The notes below the pieces were generated by a model, which had not been told where the DNA came from, did no database searches, and saw nothing but the letters and a program-made list of their open reading frames with translations. Made by a program: the position numbers and the translations under genes. Of a stretch of 64,000 nucleotides of DNA, positions 1 to 13,000 are shown in pieces (the first letter of the stretch is position 1; every line of letters starts with the position of its first letter). This stretch comes from Parnassius smintheus behrii (lineage: Eukaryota; Arthropoda; Insecta; Lepidoptera; Papilionidae): NCBI GenBank assembly GCA_036936625.1, contig JAUPFT010000012.1:48038672-48102671 (forward strand). Direction: 5' to 3'.

Positions 1-110
1 TACAGCCTTTTTTACAAGTCCACTGTTAAACACAGGCCTCCCAAGGTATGCTACAAAAGCACAGTTCTGAGTCACCTGCCCACCTCAAGGAAATATCAAG
101 CAAATAATTG
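1..110. repeat. Fragment of dispersed lepidopteran-type repeat B
   Basis: Contains the phrase CCACTGTTAAACACAGGCCT followed by a CCACCTC-type tail. Related phrases recur at about 12985-13060, 16140-16240, 26150-26260 and 51660-51760. The element class is not resolved. Confidence 0.35.
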
Positions 111-454
111 TCGATACATGTAATCGTTTGGTCTTTTTTAAACTTATTATAATTCAGCGCTTGACTACAACACCACCTGGTGGTAAGTGGTGATGAAGTC
201 CAAGGAGGTAAATTAAAAAAGTCATTGATTTAAAATGTTGCTCGAGTATGCATTTAATTGCAATGTAATAGCAGACGACAGCACTGCAGCTAACGTCTGG
301 CGAAGTTAGGTTTAAATAATTAGTTAGTAGTATAAAATTCGATGCAAACGATGGAGGCTTAAGGCTGTCTTTGTGGTATACAAAACTATCTTGAGCCACT
401 TGCATCCATCCCTTGTGGGAGGCATATGTTCAGCAGTGGATTTATGAACGGCTG

Positions 455-779
455 TTTCTAATTTTTTTTATAGAATAAGAGTGACAAACAAGCAAACAGT
501 CCACATGATGGTAAGTGGATGCTGTAACCCATAGGAATCTATATTCATCCTTGATTAAGAACCAACATGCAGATGCGTTGTCACCCCTGAAGACTAAAAT
601 GGAATGCCTCGATTTCAGTAAAACGGGTCGCCGGTTCTCTACACTCACCGTACGAAACGCAGCAGCATTAAGCTGCTATTTTACGCTAATATTCTGTGAG
701 CGCGTGGTCCTTCCTCAGTCGAGTCGACCCATTCGTGCTACAACCATAATAGCTGCAGCGTGGCTCTGCCGCGTATAAA
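455..779 (-). repeat. 320-bp SINE-like repeat A, full copy
   Basis: Read on the minus strand it begins with a GTGGTAGAGC-like head, passes CGACTGAGGAAGGACCACGC and the GTTGTCATC-type centre, and ends in TTACCATC...CTATAAAAAAA. The same layout recurs at 10437-10735, 17256-18820 (split), 21575-21858, 31592-31890, 32218-32535, 39780-40098 and 50003-50320. The A-rich 3' end suggests retroposition. Short ORFs inside it are not genes. Confidence 0.7.
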
Positions 780-897
780 ACACGAAGTTAGTTCGCAATG
801 CGAAGTGAAGTGTTAGCTTGACAGTTCTTATCCTGCGTGAGTACTAAAATATTTCTTAAAAAAATTCTCACCACCCTCGAACATAGGTAAATCTCAC

Positions 898-1026
898 CTT
901 AGTACCGAACCGGTGCTCGAAGTTAAGCATGGCGAGCCATACGTTTAGCTTCTCCTGTTCCTCGCGGAAAGAGATAGTCTTCAGCGCTTTGCGTCCCACA
1001 GCGCGAGCCTTCTCTATCTCGGTTGC
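898..1026 (-). CDS. Rrp5: Rrp5 exon 17, HAT repeat
   Basis: 43 codons in phase 0-0. It reads ATEIEKARAVGRKALKTISF, then REEQEKLNVWLAMLNFEHR, nearly identical to the family consensus. The donor is AAG before GTGAGA. Further HAT exons and the stop codon must lie left of position 1. Confidence 0.94.
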
Positions 1027-4000
1027 CTGTAAATGTTTCCTAATTAATATTTTTATTTTTATTCTTAATTGTACTTACAGCTAAGGTAACAATAGACGGA
1101 CTTAATGCCTCTCGGCATTATCTGCCGGTCCGTAGCGTATAACATGAAACCGTTATTACGAGTTATTACGTTATTACGAGGATTCGTGCGCGACATCGAA
1201 CAAAGTGGACGTGCTATCGGTTGTAATTACAAAAAAAAATAATAAAATACGCTTAAACGAACTTAATTCTTAAGTTAATAAGGTGCATATAATAAATCGG
1301 CATACACTCCCCTACGCTGTTGTGACATTACTCTGCTAAGTACGCTGCGAGTGAATACACGCGCCACAGATCAACATGATGCCAATACGCTCACCTACTA
1401 GAAGTGGCACAGGTGCCGTACTTAGTGGTTCACAGCCCAATTTGTCGACGGGAGATTCAGCAACAGACGTTTCTACAGCGCCACAAGTTACATTTCGTAG
1501 TAAGCGGAAATATACTGGTGATCAAGATATTAAAGAAGAATTACGCGAAATACGAAAGGGAATGGCAGAAATGATGCAAGTTCTAACGTCAATTAACGCG
1601 AATCAAACGGAAGCCATAAACAGGATATCGGAAGATGTAAGTTCATTGAAAGAACATGTAAAAGATCTTAAGACCGAGATAGATAGTCTCTGATTAGAAA
1701 ATGAGAAAATAAAGCGTAGTATAGAGAACTTGATCAGAAGAAGATAAACAACCTTGCTATAATAGAATCAGCTATGTCTGATCATTAACAGAGCTATTTT
1801 GAAATCAAGAAGTATAAGCAAGATGCGGTGTCAAAATATGATAAACTACACAAAATTGTATAACAATAACTGGAAACAGTAATGATTGTGAATATGTAAA
1901 TCTGGAAGAAAAAATCTTATCTAGTATAAATAAAAGCAAAGACACTAAGATCAAATTCCTCAACCTACCAAGAAGAGACTGGATTAATTAAGATATCTTA
2001 AACGAAACAAACGCAAGAAACAAATTATGGCACAAATATAAAACTAATCCAGACAATGAAAGTACAAGAGATAACTTCGTGAAGAAAAGAAAAGGTTAGC
2101 TGGCAGAGAACGCCTTTTCGGCATTAAGTCCGCCTTTGTACCAAATTGTTTTGTTTGAGTGCAATAAATAATTTTCTATCTATCTATAACCATCCAATCA
2201 AATTAAGCACTGTTTCACGAAGAAGTAAACCACCTTGATTATGTGTTTAGAAAATAATCTTTTAGTAATCTTTTAAAGGTTGTCATAGATTTGGCATCCC
2301 TTATCTCTTTTGGTAGTTTGTTGTAGATTAAGGCACCTTCATTTAAAATATTTTTTTTTACCGTAGTTAAAATTCTCTGTAAAGTCTTGGGCTTGTTTTG
2401 TTATAGGTTTATTTTTTGTAAAACCTAATTCTGTGTGAATGCATTTATTTAGTATTTTATGATAAATGTAATATTACCTTTTAATCCTATATACTTAATA
2501 CTATTGATGTAAATCAGAAAAAGCAGCGGTTCTAATATGGAACCTCGCGGTACTCCAAAAGTTATTAATTTTGGTTCACTTTGATCAGAGCCAATCTTTA
2601 CTACTTGATATCTATTGGATAAATATGAAGCAAAAATATTCTAAGCAGATCCGGAAATACCCATATGTTTCAATTTACACAGTAACAGTTTATGACTAAC
2701 TGTATCAAATGCTTAAAGTCTATAAAAATACCGAGTGCTATTTGTTTTTTGTCTATGCCAACTCTGATTTTTGTGACTAAATCTATTGTTGCTGAAAGAG
2801 TGTTCGATTTCGGTCTAAAGCCATACTGTTTATCGTATAATATTTTTTTTAGAATTTAAATAGTTTGCAAGACGATTATATAACACACGCTCGAAAATTT
2901 TGGATAGTACTGGTAATATTGAGATTGGTCTGTAATTTCCGCGATCTGCTCTAGTTCCTGTTTTAAATATCGGTTTTACTTTTGTCACCTTTAAAACTGT
3001 CTGGAAATACGCCTTGTTCAAAGCAGTTATTGATGCAGTTTACAAGTTCATCAGCAATTATGTTCTTGATACATTTTATAGCTTTTGTACGATTACGATT
3101 TTGTACGGTTATAATATTAGTAGATAAATTAATATGCTAAAATGTTAATAAATTAGCATAAATCAGCTTCGATCTAATAAAATTATGATTAATAAGCCTT
3201 ACTTTTATAGTAATATAAATATGTGTCTATATGTATGTGTGTATATATGATTAGATATATTTATGTACGTACTAATAAAAAAAGCAAATAAAACAAAACA
3301 TTAAAAAAGGACTTCTTAACAAGTATACATATAAATACAGATATAGTTATTAAATTTCATTAGGTCATTTATTAATCATCATTAAGCCATTGACCAAGTA
3401 ATAATTGCGCTCAATCAAAAATGCATAATATCACTTCCAGTCTCTATTGTTCAACGTAAATTCGATTAAGTGAAGCTTAAATTCGGTATATGAATAATTT
3501 TGCACTCAGCGATCGAACCAAATAAAGTAACCGTCATGCATGTTTATCATAATCTTTGTAGCCTTCTTTTATTATTTTACTATATACTCATAACTTTTTA
3601 ACATTATTTGTTTAGACTATAAAAAAATGGTGTATTTTTATTTTGTTATCAATTTGTTTGTGTGTCGTGCCGTTTAATACAAAATAATGTTAGTATTGTA
3701 CATTTCTCATGTAAGTGAATTTTAATTCTTTTGAGAAATAGATATCTTAAACCACAAATCGTTATTATCATGAAAGTATTTACTACTTTGTTTCAAAAGG
3801 TGTTCACGAATTAATTTCTTGAATGAGCACTTGCTTGGAGCTTTTCGTATCTCTCTGTGTCTTCTTATGAATATCTCTTATGAAATTGCGTTTTTCTTAT
3901 GTAAGATACTAGTGATGAGCAAACTCAGTTAACGTGATGGTAAGGAATTTCTGTTGCCCATCACATACACATCTACATTTATTCTCGATTAAGATTCAAA

Positions 4001-7000
4001 ATGCAGATGCGTTGTCACCGCTGAGGACTCTAAGATGGAATGCTTCGTTTCTAGTAACCACTAACCAGCAAGTGGACTGTGGACTGGTGATAAATTCAGT
4101 TTGATAAAATTAATAATAATTATCATTGAGACACACTCATAATACCATGTACGCTATCTGGATGTTTCGCGGTATATCATTGTGTGATTTACCAGGAGTT
4201 TGGACTTAGCACGACTTCTTTGTGGAATCGTTTCTCACCAGCGATGCGACTTGGAGTATTTCAAGCAATAAGCTCACCCGACCACTACACATTGAAATAA
4301 TACTAGTTTTTACGGATTTTATCGCATATATTTAACTATAAATACCCGACGTTTCGAGCGCTTTACAGCACCCATGGTCACGGGGAGGACTGAGATGTTC
4401 AACGTCCAAATGTCATAGTTAATAGCGGTTACCAAAGATAAAAAAAAATTCTATGAAAAACTAAAAGATCAATTAAAACCCGCGTTAAAGAACATATAGC
4501 TGATGTGAAGAATCAACGCTCCGGAAAGTCTGCAGTCTGTGAACACGCACAGGATCGCCCCCGTCACTACATCAGATTTGATAGACCACAAATCCTCGCT
4601 ATAGAACACCGATTCCTTCCAAGGATGATTCGCGAGGCTATTGAAATCAAAAAACATCCTAATTTCAATAGAGAAGATGACTGGGTGCTACCATCTGCTT
4701 GGGATCCTATAATAAATAAAATTAAATTCCAACCCAAGCATACAACTGCAAGACTTCAAGATACCATAAGTTCATGTGTATATCGGAACAAAGTTAAATT
4801 TTTATCTATGGTAACCGCTGTTAACTATGACATTTGGACGTTGACATCTCAGTCCTCCCCGTGACCATGGGTGCTGTAAAGCGCTCGAAACGTCGGGTAT
4901 TTATAGTTAAATATACGCGATAAAATCCGTAAAAACTAGTGTTATTTCAGTAATCTCACCCACTTCCTAAAGACCGCCACTGCGTTTTCCATTCCTCTGG
5001 AGTTGCAGTTGTTCGTCGGCGACAGTTAACACTTATTCACGTCATGTGTTCATGATTATTGCCAAAGCTTGTTTGCAATTTTTTCTTAATATATTAGTTA
5101 TTAAATTAAATTAAATTAAATTAAATTAAATCATTTTATTTCGACCTTAAAGATCATATTTGTTAGTAACATATATAAGGAAAACACTAGTCTAATGTTA
5201 GTAAACTTAAAACTACCTTAATCTATATCTTATATCTAAGACAGCCCTGATTTGTCAGCACGTGCACCATACGGCAGTGGTTCAGGTACTGATAATCCAG
5301 CCTGTCAGCAAATGCCCTCAGGACGCCACTGGGACTATCCCCAACCCTGCGTACCAGGGATGTGCACCGCTTGCGCATGATCGAGTGAAAACAATCAACA
5401 TGCGCATCAGCGAACATACCCGACGCACTGCAGAATCGAGGCAGTCCCATCAGCATCCTAAAAGCATTATTGTACTGAACGCGCAGAGCATTGTACTGTT
5501 TCTGCGTAAAATCGATCCACAGGCTGCTTGTGTAAAATGAAGAACAGTAAGCTCTAAATAGCGTTACTTTAACCGGGGTGGAACAACGAACAAACCTGCG
5601 AGCTATCATGTTCGCCCTAACAGACAATGCTCTGCGCTCTCTCTCGATATCAGCATCGTCCTTCAAGTCAAAGGTTACCACATGACCTAGATATTTAAAT
5701 TGCGACATCCTTTTTAACGGCGTACCATATAATTTAATGGGTGGTACAATTGATGGTAATGCTTTTCCCCTGGCCTGAAAGACCATACATTCGCTTTTTT
5801 TCACATTATAAATTAAGCCGTGACTGTGAGCATAGTTTTCACATATGCTCAACAGTTTCGCTAAGCCACAAACAGAAGCACTCAGCAACACCATGTCGTC
5901 AGCGTAACTGATGTTGCTAAGACATACTCCGTCAATGTGACAACCGACATGTGTGCCACTGAGCTCCTCTATGAGGGCATTGACATATAGGTTGAAGAGC
6001 TTAGGGGAGGTTAGGCCTCCCTGTCTAACTCCGCACTCCAACCTATATGGCTGCGAATAAGATTCGGACCATCGCACAACATTGACCTGGTTACGGTACC
6101 AATATTTGAAGATTCTGGTTGCTTCTTCAGGCAGTCCAGTATTTTTCAATTTCTGCCATAGGATACCGTAATTTACCAGGTCAAAAGCCTTACTAAGGTC
6201 GAGAAAACAGGCATATACAGGTGTACGCCTAACCGAATAGTACCTAACAGTCTGCTTCAGACATAATATGGCCGACTCAGTTGACAAACCTGGCCTGAAA
6301 CCAAACTGATTATCATGTAAGGTTATATATTTATCAAGGTGGACGCTAAGCAAACTGTCAAGAACCTTCGCAACAACCGTGGCTAGTGAGATAGGCCTGT
6401 AATTGGATTTATCAGACACATCCCCCGTTCTGTTCTTCACAATTGGCACCACCACAGTTTTCATCAGCGCTGAAGGCAAGTACGAGTGTGCCATGCACAA
6501 GTTATAAAACATGGCAAGCACTCCGGGCAGATGAGGACCCGCATACCTTAGGTGTTCAATACTCAGACCGTCATGGCCAGGAGACTTGCCACGGGACATA
6601 GAGGCTATAGCATTATTGACATCCATTGCTGTAAATCGGATTCCAATCTCCTGACCACCCGTACATTCATCTCTTCCAAGCTGTGATGGTCGCAACGGTG
6701 ACGTCACCGCAAAATGGTCCCTGAACATGTCCGCTATGAGACTATGGTCATTAATACCCTCAACGCTCACTGGTAAGCCAGGTCTACCATTTAATTTATT
6801 GGTAGATTTCCAAAAGTTCTTAAAGTCATTGTTCGAATGCTGCGTAGCCGCAATGTCCATTTTAATTTGCTCGCTGTGGTTTTGACACCAGCGTTAGCGT
6901 GACTTAAATAAATTGCGACTACGCCGCATTTCCTCATAAACTTCTCCACTATCTGGTTTACCCCACCAAACCCACATTAAAAATTTAGATCTGGCCTCCC

Positions 7001-10000
7001 CGTGAGCATCGCGCACATACCTGTTCCACCCAACCACCGGCCGCCTCCCGCCACGCAATCTTACAGTGTTGGATTCCGTTGCGGCCACCGTCAAAATATC
7101 TATAATTTCGCCATATAATTTATCGATAAGTAAATTGTGATCGGTAGACTCGCAAGTAAAATCACTACAAGAACGAAACTCTTCGGGGAAATCGATTGAT
7201 CTCAACTTTTCATTACATAATTTCGTATATAATAAAATATCTTCCGGTTTTCTATTTCCCCATAGAATCTCGTTTACAACTTTATGTGTACTCGTATACT
7301 TCGGTTTAACAATATCTAAATTACATTTAATTATTAAAGGGTAATGGTCAGACCACAACACATCGTACTTTACATGAACATTCAAAATAGACGATGCCGC
7401 AGATTTCGTGGTTATACAGTGATCTAGCCACCTTTTCGACCCGTGGGCTTCACTAACAAATGTGTATGTGTCCGCGCTCACTCCTAAAAACTGTACATCT
7501 ATACATGACCAGTTTTGTTCGTCACAGAAACACGTCAACTCTGCATAAAAGCGTTCGTTTGGATGCGCATTAAAGTCGCCGAGTATATAGACACATTCTA
7601 TATTACTATTATCAATAATAGCACTCACCGAGCTGAGGCAGTCCGTAAACTCCGTGAGATTTACCACTGTATCCGTCGGCATATATACGCTAAACACTAG
7701 GATGGACCTATCACCCAACACTATTCTTATCGCACATATACGCGGATTATCACAGTTTATTACTGACACATTTTGAAAGACACTTTTATTCCACAATAAC
7801 GCTACACCTCCGTAAGGTCGCCCGCAGACCATCCCCGCCGCCGTGTCTATCGCAGAGGTGCCCGTACTGCCGAAACGGTCATCAATCTCGCTAAGAAACT
7901 GAATATCGTGTGGAAATAACCACGTTTCTTGAAGCGCAATAACATCCGATGACTGACACAACTGCCTCACATGCTCAGCTGATCGTTTTATACTTTTACA
8001 ATTGAAACTGACAAAAGTACACGGGAGGATTTTATCCATTACCATTTGGGGTCGGGCCGTTCACGGTATTTACTGTACCGTTCGTTCCAGAGCTATGGTT
8101 TCGCTTGAAGTTGACGAAGCGCCTAAAGATCACACCTTGGGGCCAAAGCGTTTTATCTAAGAAAATATCTATTTTCCGCTCTGATACAAAAAATTTGTAA
8201 GCGTTGTAGTCCTTGTTTTCTTTACTAAAGGAAATCTTTTCGAGTGTTATCTTTTCTCTCGTTTTATTGTAAACGTATTGCACAATATCATTTTCCGTCG
8301 TGTCCCGATGAACCATCGTTATAAACATGGGCACTTTACGATCCGCCGCTTTAAAATTACTTTCTTCGTTGGACACACCCGCGGCTCCCGTATAACGGTA
8401 TCTCCTTTGTTTCTGGCCTCGTCTCACCACTCTCCACTTCCCCTCCGCGCTCGCTACCTCGGCGAAAGACCGCGCAATTGCACCCTCTGCATGTTTCGAC
8501 GCTGCCCCCGTGCTGGCTGGCGGGCTGGCTCGTGGCTCGGTCGGCGCGGGCGTCGGCGATGATGCAATACTAGGCCGGCCCGCACCCGCTACCGCACCGA
8601 TTACTTGTTCCGTGACGCGCGCTCCTTCAACAGCTGAGACACCGCTGTCGACCGCTCCTTGAGATTTATAATTACCCTCCATAAAATTTATACATCTGTA
8701 ATTTAGATTATAATCTTTCGGAGATGACGGTTCCTCGTTAAGATGTTGACTGTGATTCGTAATAATCGTATCATCGAATTGCGACAATCCAATCGGACCA
8801 CTGTCTCGATATGCTCCTCTTCGCATGTTCACCTTTACCGCCGAAAAAGGCGGCGACGTATGTTTAAAATGTTGGCACTCCCTTTTAACCTCTTCCAGCT
8901 GGTCGACAGTTACGTATGAAGACTTGATATTTTTAATGTCAGCCTGCACAACAGCCAGATCCTTCAGTAGTTTAGATACGTCTAGGTGATCAAATGTAAT
9001 CGGAGGCAATTTATCTAAATCTCTCGCCACGAAAATTGGCAAAACGTCAGGGTCGGTGACCTTAAAAAGGCCGATTATATCGTTCAAAGAGCGATTTTCT
9101 TTGCCTTTACCCTTCCTCGTAGTTTTGCGCTGATCCGCCGGTAGGGAATTCACGAGCAAGTTTTTTGCATCCCCAATTTGTTCCGATGAGAACGTAGAAG
9201 CACATATTTTAACAATGCTGTCCTCATCTGCTACAGACAGCTTGTTTTGCACGTATGCTAATAACTCGCTAATAACTATATTACAACTATTACATTTTAA
9301 CGTCATTTTCGAACCTTGTAACGCCGCCGCCGTAACGGTTTCACTGCAATCACATATGACACGACCGTCTCGAGACGCAGCGCGCACGCAACTCATTATA
9401 TTATCAGCCTTTGTGTTTTTGTCTCTGTCCCCCTCTTAGTTTTGGTTTTATAGGGCGGCAAAGCTTAAGGTGACCGTATTACTCTCACGTACATAATTTT
9501 AAGTTAACAGGAAGATGCTGCTGCCGCTCTCGTGTTTCAGTTTCTTTCTGTCACATCAGATGAGCCGCATCTTCTCGTCTATAAAAACTGAAGTAAGTAT
9601 TGACCTGCAGGTGGAAGGCCATGTACGCGATCCAGAGCTGGCTGGCGTCGGGGCGCGCTAGCAGCGCGCGCTCGAACTGCTCGGCGGAGCGCGGCGCCAG
9701 GTCACTCTCCACTGCGATACTCTCCAGCTGCCGGACCCTCTCCTCTTCCTCTCTGGCCTTCGCCACTTTCTCCGCCGCTGTCAGCTTCTTGCGCTTCTTC
9801 TTTGGCTTCTCTTGATCCTAAAATCGCACATAATTACGTACATATTATAGATACATATTATAGATACGTATAGATTATAGATACTATCGATAGATTCGAT
9901 TTTATTTTATGTTTCTTATGGTATGATTGTGTGTCTAATAGTGTACACATGCAACATGCCGTTTACACAGTGATTATGATGACGTGCAATAAGATTTTTA

Positions 10001-13000
10001 TTGAAAAATTTAAAGTTTACAGTTACTTAAATAAATAATTATTGTACCTGTCAATATCGTTTATTTAGATTATATTCAAAAATTTTATCGTAATTCTTTA
10101 AAAGATACTATTGTTTCATTGAAATACATAAAAATATTTTTATACTAAATATAACTTAAAATGTATAATAATCATTATAGACAAAATAATCTGTATTCTA
10201 AGCATTCTTAGGAGCGAATATGAAGTGGCACATCTCTATTGGTTTGCTATCGTACATGCGCGAATGCCTCAGTGAGTCAACTTCAACCGGGTCAAGATAG
10301 AAAGAGTGGACTTTACCACGCTGGCAACAGCAATTTTTTTTTAATTGTCATTTATCTCCTGTTTCATTTTCCTCTATCGACATCGACGGGATGATATGTC
10401 GTTGCGCCACCATGGCATAATGTGACGGAAATAACTTATTTTATACCATTGGGTATCAAACGAGCACATAGTCCACCTGATGGTAAGTGGATGCTGTGGC
10501 CCATAGACATCCACATAAAATGCAAATACAGTGTCACCTGTGAAAACTAAGATGAAATGCCTCGATTCCAGTAAAAAGTCTCTTGTTCTCTACACTCACC
10601 ATATGAAACACAACAGCATTACGTTGCTATTTTAAGCTGATATTCTGTGAGAACGTGATTCTGCCCCGGTCGCGCCGACCCATTCGTGCTACAACTATAA
10701 TATAGCTACAGCGTGGCTCTACCACGTTAGAGCTTAAAGTTCACTAGCTTGCCAGGCAGACGTTGTTCTGCCCTTTTCGACGACAATTTTCATGTCCTGT
10801 TAAAAATCCTTAAATTCGCCAAAAAAATTTGGCCAAAAAAAATATCCTATCTCTCAAGTTGGACCAAATTGCACACGGTGTGCAAATTTGATTAAAATCA
10901 ATTAAGTAGTTTAGAAGTCCATCGCGGACAAACAACGTGACACGTAATTTATAAATATTAAGATTGTAAAACTTTATATATATATATATATTAGTACATA
11001 CCTCGTCATCACTGCTACTCGAATCCTGTTCTGGAGCATTAGGCTGTGACTCCGCGGGCGCAGACCAGAATTCCTTTACACTTGGTATGCTTATTACAGA
11101 CTCTAAACTCTCTATTTTAGATTTCTTATTTTTCTCAGTTACTTTTGTCTTCTCTTTTTCAGATTCCGTTTTTTGCACATCTGTCTTCTCAACTTGTTCA
11201 TCCTCTGTTTTCTTTAGTTTTTTCTTTTTATAATCCTTGACCTCATCTAAATCAAAACCTTTAAGTCTGTCTTGTGCTATTTGTAAGGCTTCCATTAATT
11301 TTTGGATGCGTTGTTGTATGACAAGTTTTTCCATGTGCATAGCCGTGTGAAACTTCTTGTTATTAGCATTTAGTCCTTTGCTTTCTATAGCAGTTATTTT
11401 GTTGTCTATTTTCTTAATTCGCAACATCTTTGCTTTAATAGCTTTTAATAAAGATTTTATTCGTTTTTTGTAACTCTTTGCGGTTGAACAATCGGACATG
11501 TCTATGAGACCTAAGTCCTGCGGTGTCAGAACTTGATCACTATCTTCATATATATCCGTTTCTATGGCGTCACTTTCTTCGTTTACCTTTGTTTCTTTCT
11601 CTGATATCTCTACTGCTTCTTTTTTCTTCTTTTTCTCTTTTCGTTTTACTTTTGAAGTATCTGTGTTGGTGTCAATGTCATCATCCCCCTTAATTTTACT
11701 TTTAATATCAGGTTTAGCTGTCGATTGATTATCTGCGTCACTCTCTTCTACCGAGGGTTCAGATATCTGACGTTTACTTTTCTTAATATCTTTTTTAGAG
11801 TTTTGATGTGGTAAAACTTTATCAACAGCTTGCGCATCTGGTTTGAATAACTCAGCTTCCTCATCTGGTTTAAATAACTCATATTCCTCATCACTGTTTT
11901 CTGTCTCTTTTTTGTTGGATTTTGTTTTATCTTTTTTCCTTTTAGACTTCTTCGTTTCTTCATTATCGTTATTTCCCTGGTCACAGTGTTTTGTTTCATC
12001 ACTTGCAACTTTGTCATTTACATCTACCATTTCTACTTCCTGCGTTTCTTCTTCTAGTTTTCTTTTGTCTTTTTTCTTCTTTCGTTCTTTTTTGGTTAAA
12101 TCTCCCTCAGTTTCCTCTCCTACTTCAGCTTCAGATGTCACACCCTTTTGTTTCTTTTTAGGTACAGGTACCTCTGGCTCTTGCTTCCTCTTGGATGTCG
12201 TTTTCTCCTTTTTCTGCAACTATAATATTTTCAATTGAAAAACTATGTGCTTTCGTCGTGTTAAATATAGAGAAAATATACTTACAGATGGTTCAAACGG
12301 AGCAGTTGTGAGACTTCCGGACATCCTTTTATTTTTCGCGTCCACTTTAAGTATAGTGCAGTTTACCTAAAAGTATGCGTTTAAAGTTTATAAAACTAAA
12401 AATAAAAGGTTTAAACTTTTAAAATATGAATATGAAGTAATACTATAATAATAGTGTCCTCCAGACTGAATTCCAGTCACGGCGGAGAGTCTTCAACGGT
12501 GCCATGTTCAAACAACAATAATTCTTAAAATAATAAACATACAGCTGTATACTTTATGTTTTATTATAAGCTTAACTCAAAATCTGTCGATCTGTAGTAA
12601 AAAAATAAGAAGGGTAAACGTGGTTGTTTTTGCAGTAATTTACAATAATTTGCCGATTAACATAATTTTTTGACATTTATTTGAAGTAAAATTTTTTTTT
12701 CTTTAAAGTTACGAGTACTTGAACAATTTTTTTTGTAACGGAAACGATAGACAATATTGTTGTCCTTCGAATGAGCTAATTTTTATTTCAGTAAGACCAA
12801 AACTTTGAGAGATATGAATATTTTTGTAAACACGTAGAGAATATCTCAACAAGAAAACAAAATGGCTGCCACGTAGAGGGGAAGGGGATTAGACAGTGTG
12901 TAGTGTATTTTTGTATTAAAATAGCTGTATTATAAGTACGTAGAATATCGCTAGTCCGTGACCGGACACACTGTATACACAAGCCAAATGTCCCCCATAT

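Larger units (their letters stand above)
5092..9445 (-). mobile_element. Near full-length two-ORF non-LTR retrotransposon
   Basis: About 4.35 kb on the minus strand, with ORF1 (8032-9396), overlapping ORF2 (5223-8045) and a 3' end at 5092-5132 made of six to seven TTTAA units, a microsatellite-like LINE tail. It lies in the Rrp5 intron between exons 16 and 17, in the same orientation as the gene. The clade looks CR1/Jockey-like (APE endonuclease plus RT, no RNase H seen) but cannot be fixed without a tree. The 5' boundary is set only by the ORF1 start and is uncertain by tens of bases. Confidence 0.85.

Noticed and set aside
11843..12238. Ser/Phe-rich plus-strand ORF of 131 codons
   Set aside because: It is the antisense of the Lys/Glu-rich Rrp5 exon 15; the codon complement explains its composition.
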